A DNA stretch of 64,000 bases from Anaerolineales bacterium (GCA_030680795.1 JAUXUL010000043.1:48617-112616); one strand, 5' to 3'; shown: positions 1 through 9,702, numbered from the stretch's first letter. Numbers and translations: made by a program. The notes: generated by a model not told the origin, from the sequence alone.

Positions 1-846
<846 letters not shown>

Positions 847-875
847 TTTGAACTCCTTTGTTTGATTGAATGGAT

Positions 876-1745
876 TTACGACATAATAAGAATGACACCA
901 ATCACCATCACCAATGAGGCAGGCAATCGTTGCGCGAGTCCGCGCTCTTTGAGAAATAAAAAACTCCAAACCATTGTCATTAGAATACTGAGTTTGAAAA
1001 GCGTCGTCACGTATCCGACGAAGCCGAGACTGAACGCCGTATAGCCCAGGACAGGCGCAATACCTGCAATGAGTCCAGCAAGAAAAAACTCGCGGCGATG
1101 AAGAAAGAGTTTTCCAATGGATGGTCTGCCGCGTGCGATGACCGCTGGAGTTAGTATGAGCGTTAAGAGAGCGGTTGCCGCGAATGCAGCAAAGCGTGGA
1201 CTTTCTGGATTCGTGTGCAGAATGGTGGTCTTCTCGAATAAAGGCGTGATCGCCCAGAGCAAGCCAGCCAGTAAGATGAGCGCCACACCAGGCGTGAGAG
1301 CAAGCGATTTGAATGGCGCAAGCCATCCTGCGCCAGAACGATGATTCAACCAATACGCGCCAATAAGAACCAATCCCACTCCCAACACCCCACGCGCTGA
1401 GGGTATTTCATTCAGGAAGAGAGCGGATATCAACACGGTAAATACTGGGCTAAAGATCAGCAAAGGCGTCACAAGTGATACATCTGCCAGTTTGAGCGCG
1501 CGTGTTGAAGCGAGATGTGCTACAGCATTTAACCCTGCCGAACCAAACACTCCAACTACAAAAAGCCAGTCAAGATGAGGAAATTGCGGTGTGAGTGCAA
1601 AAGTAAACAAACCCAGTAAAGGTAGCGCCAGCAAGGTGACTCCCCAGACTAAGACGATCACGTCTGCGTCTTTCAACATTCGTTTGTAGAGAATGGGATT
1701 AAAGGAAGTTAGTAGTGCCGCGCTCAAGGCGAAAATAATCCACAC
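876..1745 (-). CDS. EamA/DMT-family transporter inside the mer locus
   Basis: Ten-helix drug/metabolite-type integral membrane protein with two EamA repeats, 289 aa from the chosen start. I chose the GTG at 1745-1743, 8 nt after the merF stop, because the reading frame upstream of it (to 1910) only overlaps merF and encodes no membrane segment; an AAAGAGA sequence lies upstream. Conserved features are the first repeat ending [13 protein letters not shown] and a second repeat ending [14 protein letters not shown]. It lies 29 nt upstream of merA and 8 nt downstream of merF, so it is cotranscribed. Substrate unknown; a role in metal or thiol export is only suggested by position. Confidence 0.8.
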   Translation of the reverse strand: MWIIFALSAALLTSFNPILYKRMLKDADVIVLVWGVTLLALPLLGLFTFALTPQFPHLDWLFVVGVFGSAGLNAVAHLASTRALKLADVSLVTPLLIFSPVFTVLISALFLNEIPSARGVLGVGLVLIGAYWLNHRSGAGWLAPFKSLALTPGVALILLAGLLWAITPLFEKTTILHTNPESPRFAAFAATALLTLILTPAVIARGRPSIGKLFLHRREFFLAGLIAGIAPVLGYTAFSLGFVGYVTTLFKLSILMTMVWSFLFLKERGLAQRLPASLVMVIGVILIMS

Positions 1746-1753
1746 GATATTCT

Positions 1754-1978
1754 TTATCTCTTTATCGCTTTTGATTGACGGTAATAACCGTACGCGGTCA
1801 ACCCGAGAAAGATGAACAGTATGGGGAACAGCACATAATCGAGATAGCCCGTCAGCCATCCCGCTCCCAAAGCACCCAGTAAAATTACCAGGATGGGTGT
1901 GAAACAACACAGGGCGGCGACCAGCGAGCCGATGATTCCCGTTTTGAGAGGATTGAATTTCTTGAATAAATTAGACAT
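1754..1978 (-). CDS. merF: MerF-like mercuric ion transport protein lacking its second Cys pair
   Basis: Small inner-membrane protein of 74 aa with two transmembrane helices that would carry Hg(II) to MerA. It keeps the MerF signature ALCCFTPILVILLGALG (C24, C25) in helix 1 and the TGYLDYVLFPILFIFLGLTAYG helix 2 pattern. Known MerF proteins have a second vicinal Cys pair near the C-terminus on the cytoplasmic side; here the protein ends in RQSKAIKR with no Cys. It sits 9 nt after merR and 8 nt before the DMT transporter, in one operon. Confidence 0.85.
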   Translation of the reverse strand: MSNLFKKFNPLKTGIIGSLVAALCCFTPILVILLGALGAGWLTGYLDYVLFPILFIFLGLTAYGYYRQSKAIKR

Positions 1979-1987
1979 ACGTTGCTC

Positions 1988-2401
1988 CTATTCTTTGGCA
2001 GTGTGTTCGCTCACAAGGTGGCAGACGCAATTCTTGCCGTCCACATCATCCACAGGAAATGTCAAGCCGAGAGTATGCAGTGCGTGCAATTCGCCCTCAA
2101 GTCGTTGCAACGCATGAATGCGCTCGGCAATTTCATCCGCCTTCTGCTCCATGCGTTCCAGCAAGACACGGCAGGGCGCTTCGCGGTGGTCGCGCAGGGC
2201 AAGTATTTCCTGAATGTCATCCAATGAGAGATCGAGTCGCCGCGCCCCCGCTACGAGACGCAGACGTTCCACATCCTGCTCGCTATACTGGCGGTAATTG
2301 TTTTCTGCGCGGGAAGGTGCAGGCAATAAACCGACTTCCTCGTAATAGCGAATCGTCTTGGCAGATACGCCTGTCATTTGCGATAATTCTTGAATTTTCA
2401 T
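1988..2401 (-). CDS. merR: MerR-family metalloregulator
   Basis: DNA-binding activator/repressor of 137 aa that bends MerR-type promoters. The N-terminal winged helix has the family signature GVSAKTIRYYEEVGLLPAPSR (residues 11-31), followed by a long dimerisation helix. Candidate metal ligands are C77 (APCRVLLER) and a CVCH cluster at C125/C127, a spacing different from classical MerR (C82/C117/C126) and from ZntR or CadR. Neighbours argue for mercury sensing, but the ligand pattern leaves Cd, Zn or Cu possible. SD AAGGAG is 7-8 nt upstream of the ATG. It is the first gene of the mer operon and probably autoregulated from the promoter at 2426-2456. Confidence 0.88.
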   Translation of the reverse strand: MKIQELSQMTGVSAKTIRYYEEVGLLPAPSRAENNYRQYSEQDVERLRLVAGARRLDLSLDDIQEILALRDHREAPCRVLLERMEQKADEIAERIHALQRLEGELHALHTLGLTFPVDDVDGKNCVCHLVSEHTAKE

Positions 2402-2425
2402 CGCGTCTCCTTGTGACGTAATTGG

Positions 2426-2456
2426 AGTCTACACCTTCCAGCAACTGGAATGTCAA
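2426..2456 (-). promoter_or_regulatory. MerR-type promoter/operator with 19-bp spacer
   Basis: On the minus strand a perfect -35 TTGACA (2456-2451) and a -10 TAGACT (2431-2426) are separated by 19 bp, the overlong spacer diagnostic of MerR-family regulation. The spacer holds the dyad TTCCAG-TTG-CTGGAA (2450-2436). The merR start is 25 nt downstream. Confidence 0.92.
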
Positions 2457-2466
2457 GCCCTCCTCT

Positions 2467-3150
2467 CTATTTCAATCCTCCCGCCAAAATCGCATCAATC
2501 ATGGACTTCAACGTTTCATAACTCGGCGGACCAACCAACTTCTTGCCATTGACCAGGAACGATGGCGTACCAGGAAATGCGTATTGACGCTGCGCTTCGT
2601 TTTGACTTTGCTCAACTTTTGCGCGATTCTGTCCGCTATCCAAACATTGATTAAATTTTGCGGTGTCCAACCCAATTTGCGCGGCATAAATTTTCAAGTC
2701 ACTCACGCCAATCGCAGGGGCGTTGTCGAACAGCACATCATGGTATTCCCAAAATTTTCCCTGATCGAAAGCGCACTGTCCCGCTTCCGCCGCTTTGGGG
2801 GATTGCGCGGTGATGACAGGAAAATCCTTCCACACGAATTGAACGTCATCGCCATACGCGGCGCGCACCTGTTCCAAAATCCCTGCGCGGTGCCAGGTGC
2901 GGCAGGCGGGGCAACCAAAATCTGCATATTCGGTAATGACCACTTTGGCAGAATCAGAACCAATCCTCGGGTTGGAGGCGAGGCGCGTCTCATCCAACGG
3001 CTGGGCTTTCGGACGAGATGAAATCCAAAAAATGGCGGCGATCAAAATCAACGCCAGCGCGCCGTACCCAATCCACTGACGTTTGTTTTTCTGCGCGCGA
3101 ATTTTTTCGTGCCGAAGTTGTTTCTGGCTTCTGCGATTTTCTTTTGTCAT
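2467..3150 (-). CDS. DsbA/BdbD-family thiol-disulfide oxidoreductase, membrane-anchored
   Basis: Extracytoplasmic thioredoxin-fold protein of 227 aa. A basic N-terminus is followed by one transmembrane anchor (about residues 26-44), then a DsbA-like domain with active site CPAC (C80, C83) in FGCPACRTWH and the cis-Pro loop GTPSFLVNG. It would introduce or reshuffle disulfides in exported proteins. It ends 10 nt before the mer -35 box, so it lies directly upstream of the mer operon but has its own transcription start. Paralogue of the gene at 24502-25248. Confidence 0.88.
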   Translation of the reverse strand: MTKENRRSQKQLRHEKIRAQKNKRQWIGYGALALILIAAIFWISSRPKAQPLDETRLASNPRIGSDSAKVVITEYADFGCPACRTWHRAGILEQVRAAYGDDVQFVWKDFPVITAQSPKAAEAGQCAFDQGKFWEYHDVLFDNAPAIGVSDLKIYAAQIGLDTAKFNQCLDSGQNRAKVEQSQNEAQRQYAFPGTPSFLVNGKKLVGPPSYETLKSMIDAILAGGLK

Positions 3151-3167
3151 GGGGACTCCTTAATTTT

Positions 3168-3220
3168 GTAACGCGACATTTATGTCGCTGGCTGGCAAAG
3201 CGACATAAATGTCGCGCTAC
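3168..3220. repeat. Palindromic intergenic repeat, 22-bp arms
   Basis: Arms 3168-3189 and 3199-3220 are reverse complements with one mismatch, separated by a 9-nt loop. Each arm itself contains the near-palindrome GCGACATTTATGTCGC. It fills the gap between the ABC ATPase gene stop and the DsbA gene start. It may act as a transcript-stabilising or terminator-like hairpin, but no U-tract follows. Confidence 0.85.
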
Positions 3221-3221
3221 G

Positions 3222-4226
3222 TTAATTCACTTCAAATAAATGTTCTTGCGGAAAATTCACACGCACCTGCTCGCCATGCGGGAACATCGGCGCGGGCATC
3301 GGCATACGCGCGCGCACCGTCACGTCATTTACATCTACCTGATATTCAATGTACTCGCCGCGAAAAACGCAATCACTCACCACGCCTAGCATGGAATTTT
3401 TGCAGGCTTCTTTTTGAATGCGGATATGTTCTGGTCGAATGGCAAATATTTTTTCGGATGAAGAACACGCTTCATTCTTAACTGTGAGCTGGTCGCCGCT
3501 TAAGAAAGTGGATACACCCATAAATTTCGCCGCCGTCAAACTACGCGGACGATGGAACAGATTCTCAGGCTTATCCAATGCGACGATCTCACCGTTCAGC
3601 AACAACGCCATGCGATCAGACATTGCCATCGCTTCGCCCAGATCATGCGTCACAAAGATCGTCGTCACACCCAACTCGCGTTGAATATTTCGGATGGCTT
3701 CCTGCAAATTCATCCGTACGGATGTATCCAGACTACTCAATGGTTCGTCGAGCAGAAGCAATTTTGGGTTGGTCACCAAAGCTCGCGCCAGCGCAACACG
3801 CTGTTGCTCGCCACCTGATAGTTGACCTGATTTGCGTCGCTCAATTCCAGGCAAGCCGATCAAATTCAACATGCGCTTAACTTCTCCACGAATCGTTTCC
3901 GCCGAAGCGCCCTGTACTTTGAGACCGAAACCAATATTGTCTTCCACATTTAGAAAAGGAAACAAGTACGATTGCTGAAACATCAGCACTGCGCCGCGCT
4001 TATTGGGGTCGATACTCAAAATAGATGAACCATCAAATTGAATGTCGCCGCTATCAGGGCGCTCAATACCCGTAATCAGTTTCAGCAGTGTGGATTTTCC
4101 CGAACCAGACGGACCCAACAACGCGATCATTTCACCATCATTGATGGACAGCGAAAAATCCTTCAGCACGGGCACAGGTTGATTTGGATAAGTTTTATTG
4201 AGAGAGATGATGTTTACGGTTGTCAT
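3222..4226 (-). CDS. ABC transporter ATP-binding protein (iron/thiamine/spermidine-importer type)
   Basis: Cytoplasmic ATPase of 334 aa that drives the importer encoded immediately upstream. Walker A GPSGSGKST, signature LSGGEQQRVALARAL, Walker B LLLLDEP with D-loop SSLD and the H-loop FVTHD are all present; a TOBE-type C-terminal domain (about residues 245-334) carries the usual regulatory or sugar-binding OB fold of the PotA/FbpC group. Its ATG overlaps the stop of the preceding permease by one base (TAATG), indicating translational coupling. Substrate is not deducible from the ATPase. Confidence 0.92.
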   Translation of the reverse strand: MTTVNIISLNKTYPNQPVPVLKDFSLSINDGEMIALLGPSGSGKSTLLKLITGIERPDSGDIQFDGSSILSIDPNKRGAVLMFQQSYLFPFLNVEDNIGFGLKVQGASAETIRGEVKRMLNLIGLPGIERRKSGQLSGGEQQRVALARALVTNPKLLLLDEPLSSLDTSVRMNLQEAIRNIQRELGVTTIFVTHDLGEAMAMSDRMALLLNGEIVALDKPENLFHRPRSLTAAKFMGVSTFLSGDQLTVKNEACSSSEKIFAIRPEHIRIQKEACKNSMLGVVSDCVFRGEYIEYQVDVNDVTVRARMPMPAPMFPHGEQVRVNFPQEHLFEVN

Positions 4227-5020
4227 TAGTATTGCTCACGAATTTCATTATCATGTTGACTCAAGGATCGCGCGGTGAAGGCAATCACCATCACAGGCGG
4301 TGCGACAAATAACAGCGACAACGTTGCGATGGTGGATGGATTACCGCCCGAGGCGGCGGAAAAAAGCAGGATGGGCAGGGTAATGATCTGCCCACCGCCA
4401 ATCAGCAGAGTGAGGAGATACTGACTCCATGAGATCAAGAATGCGAACAGGGTTGCCACCACCAAGCTGGGAGTCATCATCCGCAAAGTCACTTTGAGAA
4501 AGATTTGCCAGGGACTGGCTCCCAATGCCAGCGCCTGAAATTCGTAGTTTTCATCAAAACGGGCAAAGGCGCTGGACAAGGTGAAAATGGTATAAGGCAG
4601 GGTTGGGATGATGTGCGCCAACACCACGCCCGCAATTGTGCCTGCCAGACCGATCCGCAGAAATAAAATATTTAGTCCCATACCAATAGCCAGCGGCGGA
4701 ATAATGGTAGGCAGGAAGAGAAGCAGCCACGCTAATTGACGCCCGCGAAATTCACGCAATCCCTGTACACGCGCGGCGGGTAATGCAAGCATGAGGGAAA
4801 GAACGCTGACAAGAATTGCAATCCAGATCCCCTGCGCCATGCTGGATAACGTTCGCGAGTCGTTGATGGCGCGTAAGAATGTTATCGTCGTCCACTCGAC
4901 GGGAAAAGGTTGGGGAAAGAACCAGCGCGTGGAAAAGGCATACGCCGCGAAGAGTAAAAGCGGCGCAATAAGAATAAAATACAAAACTGCACGGAGAGAA
5001 TAAGCAGTGATACGTTTCAT
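4226..5020 (-). CDS. ABC transporter permease, second subunit
   Basis: Six-helix inner-membrane permease of 264 aa (BPD_transp_1 family). The EAA-loop contact site for the ATPase is recognisable around FQALALGASPWQIFLKVTLRMMTPSL. The start overlaps the stop of the first permease by 4 nt (ATGA), so both are translated together. Together with the permease at 5017-5871 it forms a heterodimeric channel; in YnjBCD systems the two permease halves are usually one long fused protein, so the split form here is a difference from E. coli. Confidence 0.88.
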   Translation of the reverse strand: MKRITAYSLRAVLYFILIAPLLLFAAYAFSTRWFFPQPFPVEWTTITFLRAINDSRTLSSMAQGIWIAILVSVLSLMLALPAARVQGLREFRGRQLAWLLLFLPTIIPPLAIGMGLNILFLRIGLAGTIAGVVLAHIIPTLPYTIFTLSSAFARFDENYEFQALALGASPWQIFLKVTLRMMTPSLVVATLFAFLISWSQYLLTLLIGGGQIITLPILLFSAASGGNPSTIATLSLLFVAPPVMVIAFTARSLSQHDNEIREQY

Positions 5021-5871
5021 TCTTTCCGCTCCCCCATCCTTAAACTCACCACCGCCACGATCATCACGATCAAAGTAATAATCAGGCTGATGACCATGCC
5101 TTCGGAGCGGGCACGCAGGTCGGGGTCGAGGAAGAAGCGCAGCGCGAGGACGGGCAATGCTCGCGGGTAGCCGACTCCCAACAACGCGGGCACTTCGTAA
5201 CTGCTGAAAATAAATCCAAATACCAATAATGCCCCTGCGATCAATGCAGGCATAACCTGCGGGATGGTCACATAGCGCAAACGCTGCCAGCGGCTCGCAC
5301 CGAGATTTTCTGCAACGACATCATAGCCAACGGACTGCGAACGAAGAACGGAAAGAATGGTAATTGTAAGAAACGGAATCTCTTTGCCGATGTAACTGAG
5401 GATAATTCCAATGCCGAAACGATCCCGCACAAGGACGGGAAAATCTGCGGTGGTTGAAATAAGACCAAGCGAAGCCGCCCAGCGTGAGAACAATCCGCTT
5501 TGCGAGAGGAATAATAAAAGAGCAACCGACCAGACCAAATGCGGAAAAGCCAAATTCCAATTAAGCGCGAGCGTGTCAGTCTTACCGCGTTGTTCGGAAA
5601 GCCAGACCGCCAACAGTAATGCAATGGCAGATGAAATAAAGGTCGAAACAATACTGATCCATAATGAGAATTCCAGGGATGTCCAAAATTCCGAATTCAG
5701 ATCAAGCGTATTGCGATATGCGTCGAGGCTGATTTTGCTTTGACCAATAACACGGACGAACCCGAGACTCTCCGTGATGGCATACAAAAGGCTCGCGCCC
5801 AGCAAGACGAAGACGATGGTCAATGCTGGGGCGAGGGAAAGCCAGGGGGAGAAGATTAATTTATCACGCAT
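5017..5871 (-). CDS. ABC transporter permease, first subunit
   Basis: Six-helix inner-membrane permease of 284 aa. Hydrophobic segments are clear, and the EAA loop reads VVAENLGASRWQRLRYVTIPQVMPALIAG. It follows the binding-protein gene by 45 nt in the same direction. The N-terminus begins with a short cytoplasmic stretch and a first helix (LAPALTIVFVLLGASLLYAI). Confidence 0.88.
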   Translation of the reverse strand: MRDKLIFSPWLSLAPALTIVFVLLGASLLYAITESLGFVRVIGQSKISLDAYRNTLDLNSEFWTSLEFSLWISIVSTFISSAIALLLAVWLSEQRGKTDTLALNWNLAFPHLVWSVALLLFLSQSGLFSRWAASLGLISTTADFPVLVRDRFGIGIILSYIGKEIPFLTITILSVLRSQSVGYDVVAENLGASRWQRLRYVTIPQVMPALIAGALLVFGFIFSSYEVPALLGVGYPRALPVLALRFFLDPDLRARSEGMVISLIITLIVMIVAVVSLRMGERKE

Positions 5872-5916
5872 GGGTGAAGGATTAGGAATTGAGTGTGTCG
5901 GATCCCTGATTCCTAC

Positions 5917-7218
5917 TTACTTTGCTTGCAACACATTTGTCACCCAATCTTGTTCGACCAGGTTTTGATATTCGGCGGCGGTGTCACCGACGAGGGATTT
6001 GGCGAGGTCAGAGGCTGGAGTGGCAGAGTCGCCCAGTTTGGTGGAAGCAGATTGGAGCGCGGAAAGAGCCGCAGAGTCCGTCACAAGAGTCACGTCAATG
6101 GCGTAGCCGAGACCGAATCCATTTTCGGGAAGAATCTGTGCGGCTTGGAATTCAGGTTCGAGCAAAAGATTCGCAAGCACGAGCGCGGCGGCTTTGTTCG
6201 GCGCGTTCAACGGGATGGCAACATAATTGAAATCGCCGATCATGTACTTGTCAAAGACGAAGGCGCGCGAGGTGGCGGGGAGCAAACCAGCAGCAATGCC
6301 CGTGCCTGCGCCCGTGATGTCGTTGGTCATGCTGAAATCCACTTCATTGTTAGCGAAGAGATTTTTCAACTCGGCTTCATCTTTAGCATAAGTCTCGCCG
6401 TTGCGCCATAGGCAGGGTTTGAGTTCGTTGAGATATTTCCACAATTCAGGAGACCACTTGTCCCACGCGGCTTGATCGAATTTTTGCCATTGTTCCGCGC
6501 CGCCGCTGATCTCATACAGCGCGCCCTTGACGAAGCGTGTGCCAAGAAATCCGCCAGGTCCGGGTGCGATGTAAGTGAAGCGACCAGGATGGGCGCAAGC
6601 CCAGGTTTTCAAGTCAGCGTAGGAATGCGGAAGTTCATCTGCTTTGATGCGCGCAGAATCATAGACGAATTGAAATTGCGCCGATGACCACGGGCTTTCC
6701 ATGCTATCCACTGGATGACCGAAATCGAGATTGATGGCAGGGTTGCCCCAGTTGACGTATTTACTGTTGGGGAGTTTCTGTGCCCAATCAGGATATAAAA
6801 GACTCGCCTGCTTCAACGTGAAGAAGTTTTCGCCGTTGATCCAGATCATATCCACTGCGCCAATTTCCTTACCTGCCTGCTTCTCGCTCAACACCTGATT
6901 GACCGCGTCGGCTGTATCTGCAATCGGCACACGATTGAGGGTGATGCCATAGCGTTCTTTCAATGCTTTGCCGTAGAAATTATCCACGAAGGCGTTGATG
7001 CTGTCCGAGCCGCCCCAGATATACCAGTTGACGGTCTGACCTTTGGCAGCCGCGAGGACGATGTCCCAGTTGTTGATGTCGAACTCGCCTGCGACAAGCG
7101 GCGCGTCAGTCGCGACGGGTGGGTTGGTTGCCGCTGGTTGAGCGGGGGTTGCCACGCTGGGAGCGCAAGCCGACAATAGCATGGTTAATACAACGAGCAA
7201 AAATGCGATGCGTTTCAT
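5917..7218 (-). CDS. YnjB-like ABC transporter substrate-binding lipoprotein
   Basis: Extracytoplasmic solute-binding protein of 433 aa. I start at the ATG at 7218 (MKRIAFLLVV) because it gives a clean lipoprotein signal with lipobox LLSAC and has an AGGAG site 8 nt upstream; the longer frame to 7392 runs through a palindromic repeat. The block WYIWGGSDSINAF, the segment DTADAVNQVLSEK and VDMIWINGENF match my recollection of the YnjB family (COG4134), whose ligand is unproven and sometimes guessed to be thiamine. First gene of the four-gene importer operon. Confidence 0.87.
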   Translation of the reverse strand: MKRIAFLLVVLTMLLSACAPSVATPAQPAATNPPVATDAPLVAGEFDINNWDIVLAAAKGQTVNWYIWGGSDSINAFVDNFYGKALKERYGITLNRVPIADTADAVNQVLSEKQAGKEIGAVDMIWINGENFFTLKQASLLYPDWAQKLPNSKYVNWGNPAINLDFGHPVDSMESPWSSAQFQFVYDSARIKADELPHSYADLKTWACAHPGRFTYIAPGPGGFLGTRFVKGALYEISGGAEQWQKFDQAAWDKWSPELWKYLNELKPCLWRNGETYAKDEAELKNLFANNEVDFSMTNDITGAGTGIAAGLLPATSRAFVFDKYMIGDFNYVAIPLNAPNKAAALVLANLLLEPEFQAAQILPENGFGLGYAIDVTLVTDSAALSALQSASTKLGDSATPASDLAKSLVGDTAAEYQNLVEQDWVTNVLQAK

Positions 7219-7241
7219 TTTCTTTTCTCCTGAATTTTTAT

Positions 7242-7372
7242 ATGTCGTTGCGAGAAGCGAACGGCAGTGAGCGACGAAGTAATCTCCGATTAAGTGGCGA
7301 ATGCTTCTCGACAAGATTTTTCCATTTAACTGGGGGTTGCTTCGACGGAAGAACACCGTCTCGCAACGACAT
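7242..7372. repeat. MITE-like palindromic repeat, GTCGTTGCGAG family
   Basis: Perfect 13-bp terminal inverted repeats, ATGTCGTTGCGAG (7242-7254) and CTCGCAACGACAT (7360-7372), bracket about 105 bp containing GCGACGAAGTAATCTC-like sequence. The same family is at 24338-24434 and 58634-58721. It lies between the flavoprotein fusion stop and the binding-protein start. Confidence 0.85.
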
Positions 7373-7375
7373 GAA

Positions 7376-9562
7376 TTAACTGGGTTTTGCAAAGCGATAC
7401 TTTAGATAGGCTGTTAATTCTTTTCCAAGATTTGGCAGTGTTTCGCGCATAAAGAAATCGGCGACCTTCAAAATGCCGCTCGAATAAGTTGGATATGGAT
7501 ACACTAGGCGATAAATCTTATACAGCGAGATCTTCTGGCTGATTGCCAGCGTGAAGAACGAAATCATCTCCGAAGCGCGCGGGCCGACAATTGTGGCTTG
7601 CAAGATCTGCCCTGTCAGGCGCACCGCGTCCACGATGATGAATCCATTTTCAACGTCATCCGTGTATCCGCGATCCGTGTGCGTCTTGAAATCCACGCGG
7701 ATGCGTTTGATAATTTTCGGGTGGCAATATTCTGCAAGTTGCTTCTCGGTCAATCCAACCGCCGCCACTTCGGGATCGCTGAATGTCGCGTTCGGAAAAA
7801 TCGGTTCCTTTTTTGCGATTGGCAAGTATGGAAATGCGATACGCTGGACGACTCTGCGTCCCTGCGCGTTGGCTGAATGTGTAAATGCGGATGTGGGAGT
7901 TACATCGCCGATGGCATACACGCCCTTGATGTTGGTCTCGCCATACGAGTTGACCAGAATTCCCTGGCGCGGATCAATCTTGACCCCAGCCCTTCGACCG
8001 TGCTCAGGATGTACCTGATCCAGTCCGAGCGAGTCAAGATTCCGCACGCGACCGATTGCAACCAAAACCTTGTCCACGTTATGCAATGTGATTTCCAGTT
8101 TGCCCTGTTTCAAAGTCAGCGTGTGCGTGGACTCGTCAAAGCCTTTTGCTGTGGCATTGTAGAAGGTGGAAATCCTGCGCCTTTCGAGTTCTGCTTGAAT
8201 GGCTTGAGACGCTTCGGGGATGGCAGTCATCAGCGGACGATTATCCAGCGCAAACATGCTGACTTGCGTTCCAAGTTTTTGAAAAGCGAACGCCATCTCC
8301 AGCGCAATCACTCCCGCGCCAACAATTACCAAATGCTTCGGCGCATTGATCAAATCGAACAGGCTTTCATTCGTCAGCGTGCGCTCTTTCGGCAAGCCAG
8401 AAATATCCAACCCGCGCGGACGCGCGCCCGTGGCGATCACAATATTGTCCGCAGTCAGTTCGCGGGTGTTTCCATCTTGAGTCACGCTCAACTTTTTTGG
8501 AGCGGTAAATTTCGCCATGCCGCGAATAAAGGTTAAGTTTGCCAGGTGTTCAACTTCTTCTGTCTCTTTATCACGCAACGCATCACGCTTGCGAATAACT
8601 TCCTGCAAGACCTCATCCGCGCTCATGCCTGGTTTGAAGTTCTTCGCCAGATGGATGAGTGTCTTGGATGGCACACAACCCACATTGGTACAGTCGCCGC
8701 CAACGTGATTGCCTTCAATCAGCGCGACTTTGCGTCCCAGGCCTGCCGTGCCAACCGCCACGGTCATACCGCCCGAACCTGCGCCAATTACAATCGTTGA
8801 AAAATGTTCGCCCCCCTCTGTCCCCCCATTTTCTTGGGGAAAATGGGGGGATGAAAGGGGGGTGCCTTCACGTTTTTTGAATGTTCTTGAAAGTACAATG
8901 CTCACAATGAAAATTACAACTGAAAATCCGAGTGTCACTGGATTGAGTTTTGGCAGCGCGCCGTCAAACCGTTCGATGGATGCGCCGAAGCCAATAAAAG
9001 CCATCGTGCCAGGAATAGAGCCAAGCGCAGTGGCAAGGATGAACGGCCAATATTTGATCCTCAAAAATCCCGCCAGGTAACTGACTGCGTCATACGGCAA
9101 AAAGATGAAACGCATAATCATCACGGTCTCAAAACTGTTCTCGCGCATTCGCCGCGCATAACGCTGAATGAGATTATCCGAGCCATCATCCTTAAGCATG
9201 CCTTCGCCCAAGAAATGCCCCACGAAATAAGCAATTGTCGAAGAGATGTTGCTGGCGATGACGGTATATAGCACGCCCAAAACAGGTCCGTAGACGAAGC
9301 CACCCGCCAGAGTCAACACCGTGGATGGGAACAGGATCAATGGTCGAATGGTGTACAAAACGATGTAGATGATCGGTCCCCAAAATCCATTCGTCATAAA
9401 ATCCAGCAGTTGCTGAACGACCTGCAATGGCGAGAGATGATTTACATTGGCGTACCATTGATAGCCAGCAATCAATAGTATCCAAAACACAAGCGCAATC
9501 AATTTTTGCGCATGTTCCTGAATCCAGGATTTGGGAGGTGAGAGTTGAGTCGAATTTTCCAT
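7376..9562 (-). CDS. TVP38/TMEM64 membrane domain fused to pyridine nucleotide-disulfide oxidoreductase
   Basis: 728-aa fusion. Residues 20-225 are a TVP38/TMEM64 (DedA-like) membrane domain with the ILFPSTVLTLAGGFVYGP and SYLAGFLRIKYWPF motifs. Residues 253-725 are a flavoprotein with FAD motif VIGAGSGGM, redox pair CTNVGCVPSK (C291, C296), a second Rossmann motif IVGAGVIALEMAF and a dimerisation domain of the MerA/Lpd type. The electron acceptor is unknown; such fusions occur in other bacteria. The linker (residues 232-252) is encoded by a palindromic repeat. A second short repeat-like stretch encodes HPEHGRR near residue 520. ATG start chosen; no strong SD seen. Confidence 0.9.
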   Translation of the reverse strand: MENSTQLSPPKSWIQEHAQKLIALVFWILLIAGYQWYANVNHLSPLQVVQQLLDFMTNGFWGPIIYIVLYTIRPLILFPSTVLTLAGGFVYGPVLGVLYTVIASNISSTIAYFVGHFLGEGMLKDDGSDNLIQRYARRMRENSFETVMIMRFIFLPYDAVSYLAGFLRIKYWPFILATALGSIPGTMAFIGFGASIERFDGALPKLNPVTLGFSVVIFIVSIVLSRTFKKREGTPLSSPHFPQENGGTEGGEHFSTIVIGAGSGGMTVAVGTAGLGRKVALIEGNHVGGDCTNVGCVPSKTLIHLAKNFKPGMSADEVLQEVIRKRDALRDKETEEVEHLANLTFIRGMAKFTAPKKLSVTQDGNTRELTADNIVIATGARPRGLDISGLPKERTLTNESLFDLINAPKHLVIVGAGVIALEMAFAFQKLGTQVSMFALDNRPLMTAIPEASQAIQAELERRRISTFYNATAKGFDESTHTLTLKQGKLEITLHNVDKVLVAIGRVRNLDSLGLDQVHPEHGRRAGVKIDPRQGILVNSYGETNIKGVYAIGDVTPTSAFTHSANAQGRRVVQRIAFPYLPIAKKEPIFPNATFSDPEVAAVGLTEKQLAEYCHPKIIKRIRVDFKTHTDRGYTDDVENGFIIVDAVRLTGQILQATIVGPRASEMISFFTLAISQKISLYKIYRLVYPYPTYSSGILKVADFFMRETLPNLGKELTAYLKYRFAKPS
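8810..8862. repeat. Palindromic repeat encoding the fusion linker
   Basis: Hairpin with C-rich arm 8811-8833 and G-rich arm 8839-8862 (CCCCCC..TCCCCCCATTTTC against its complement, few mismatches). It is in frame inside the TVP38-flavoprotein gene and encodes the Gly/Pro-rich linker, residues 232-252. Confidence 0.85.
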
Positions 9563-9702
9563 GAAGATGTATCCTCCCCGAATAGAGGAAAAAGGTTGAA
9601 AATTTCTTACCCTTCATGGAAAACTCGTATCTCAAGAATCGTAAGAAAAAGCTGATGAAAGAATTCCTCAATATATGATTAAAATGGAAAACAGAGGCAT
9701 AC

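Noticed and set aside
1746..1910. Longer N-terminus of the DMT transporter
   Set aside because: It lies entirely within merF in another frame and lacks membrane character.
7219..7392. Longer N-terminus of the binding protein
   Set aside because: It is encoded by the palindromic repeat; the lipoprotein signal begins at 7218.
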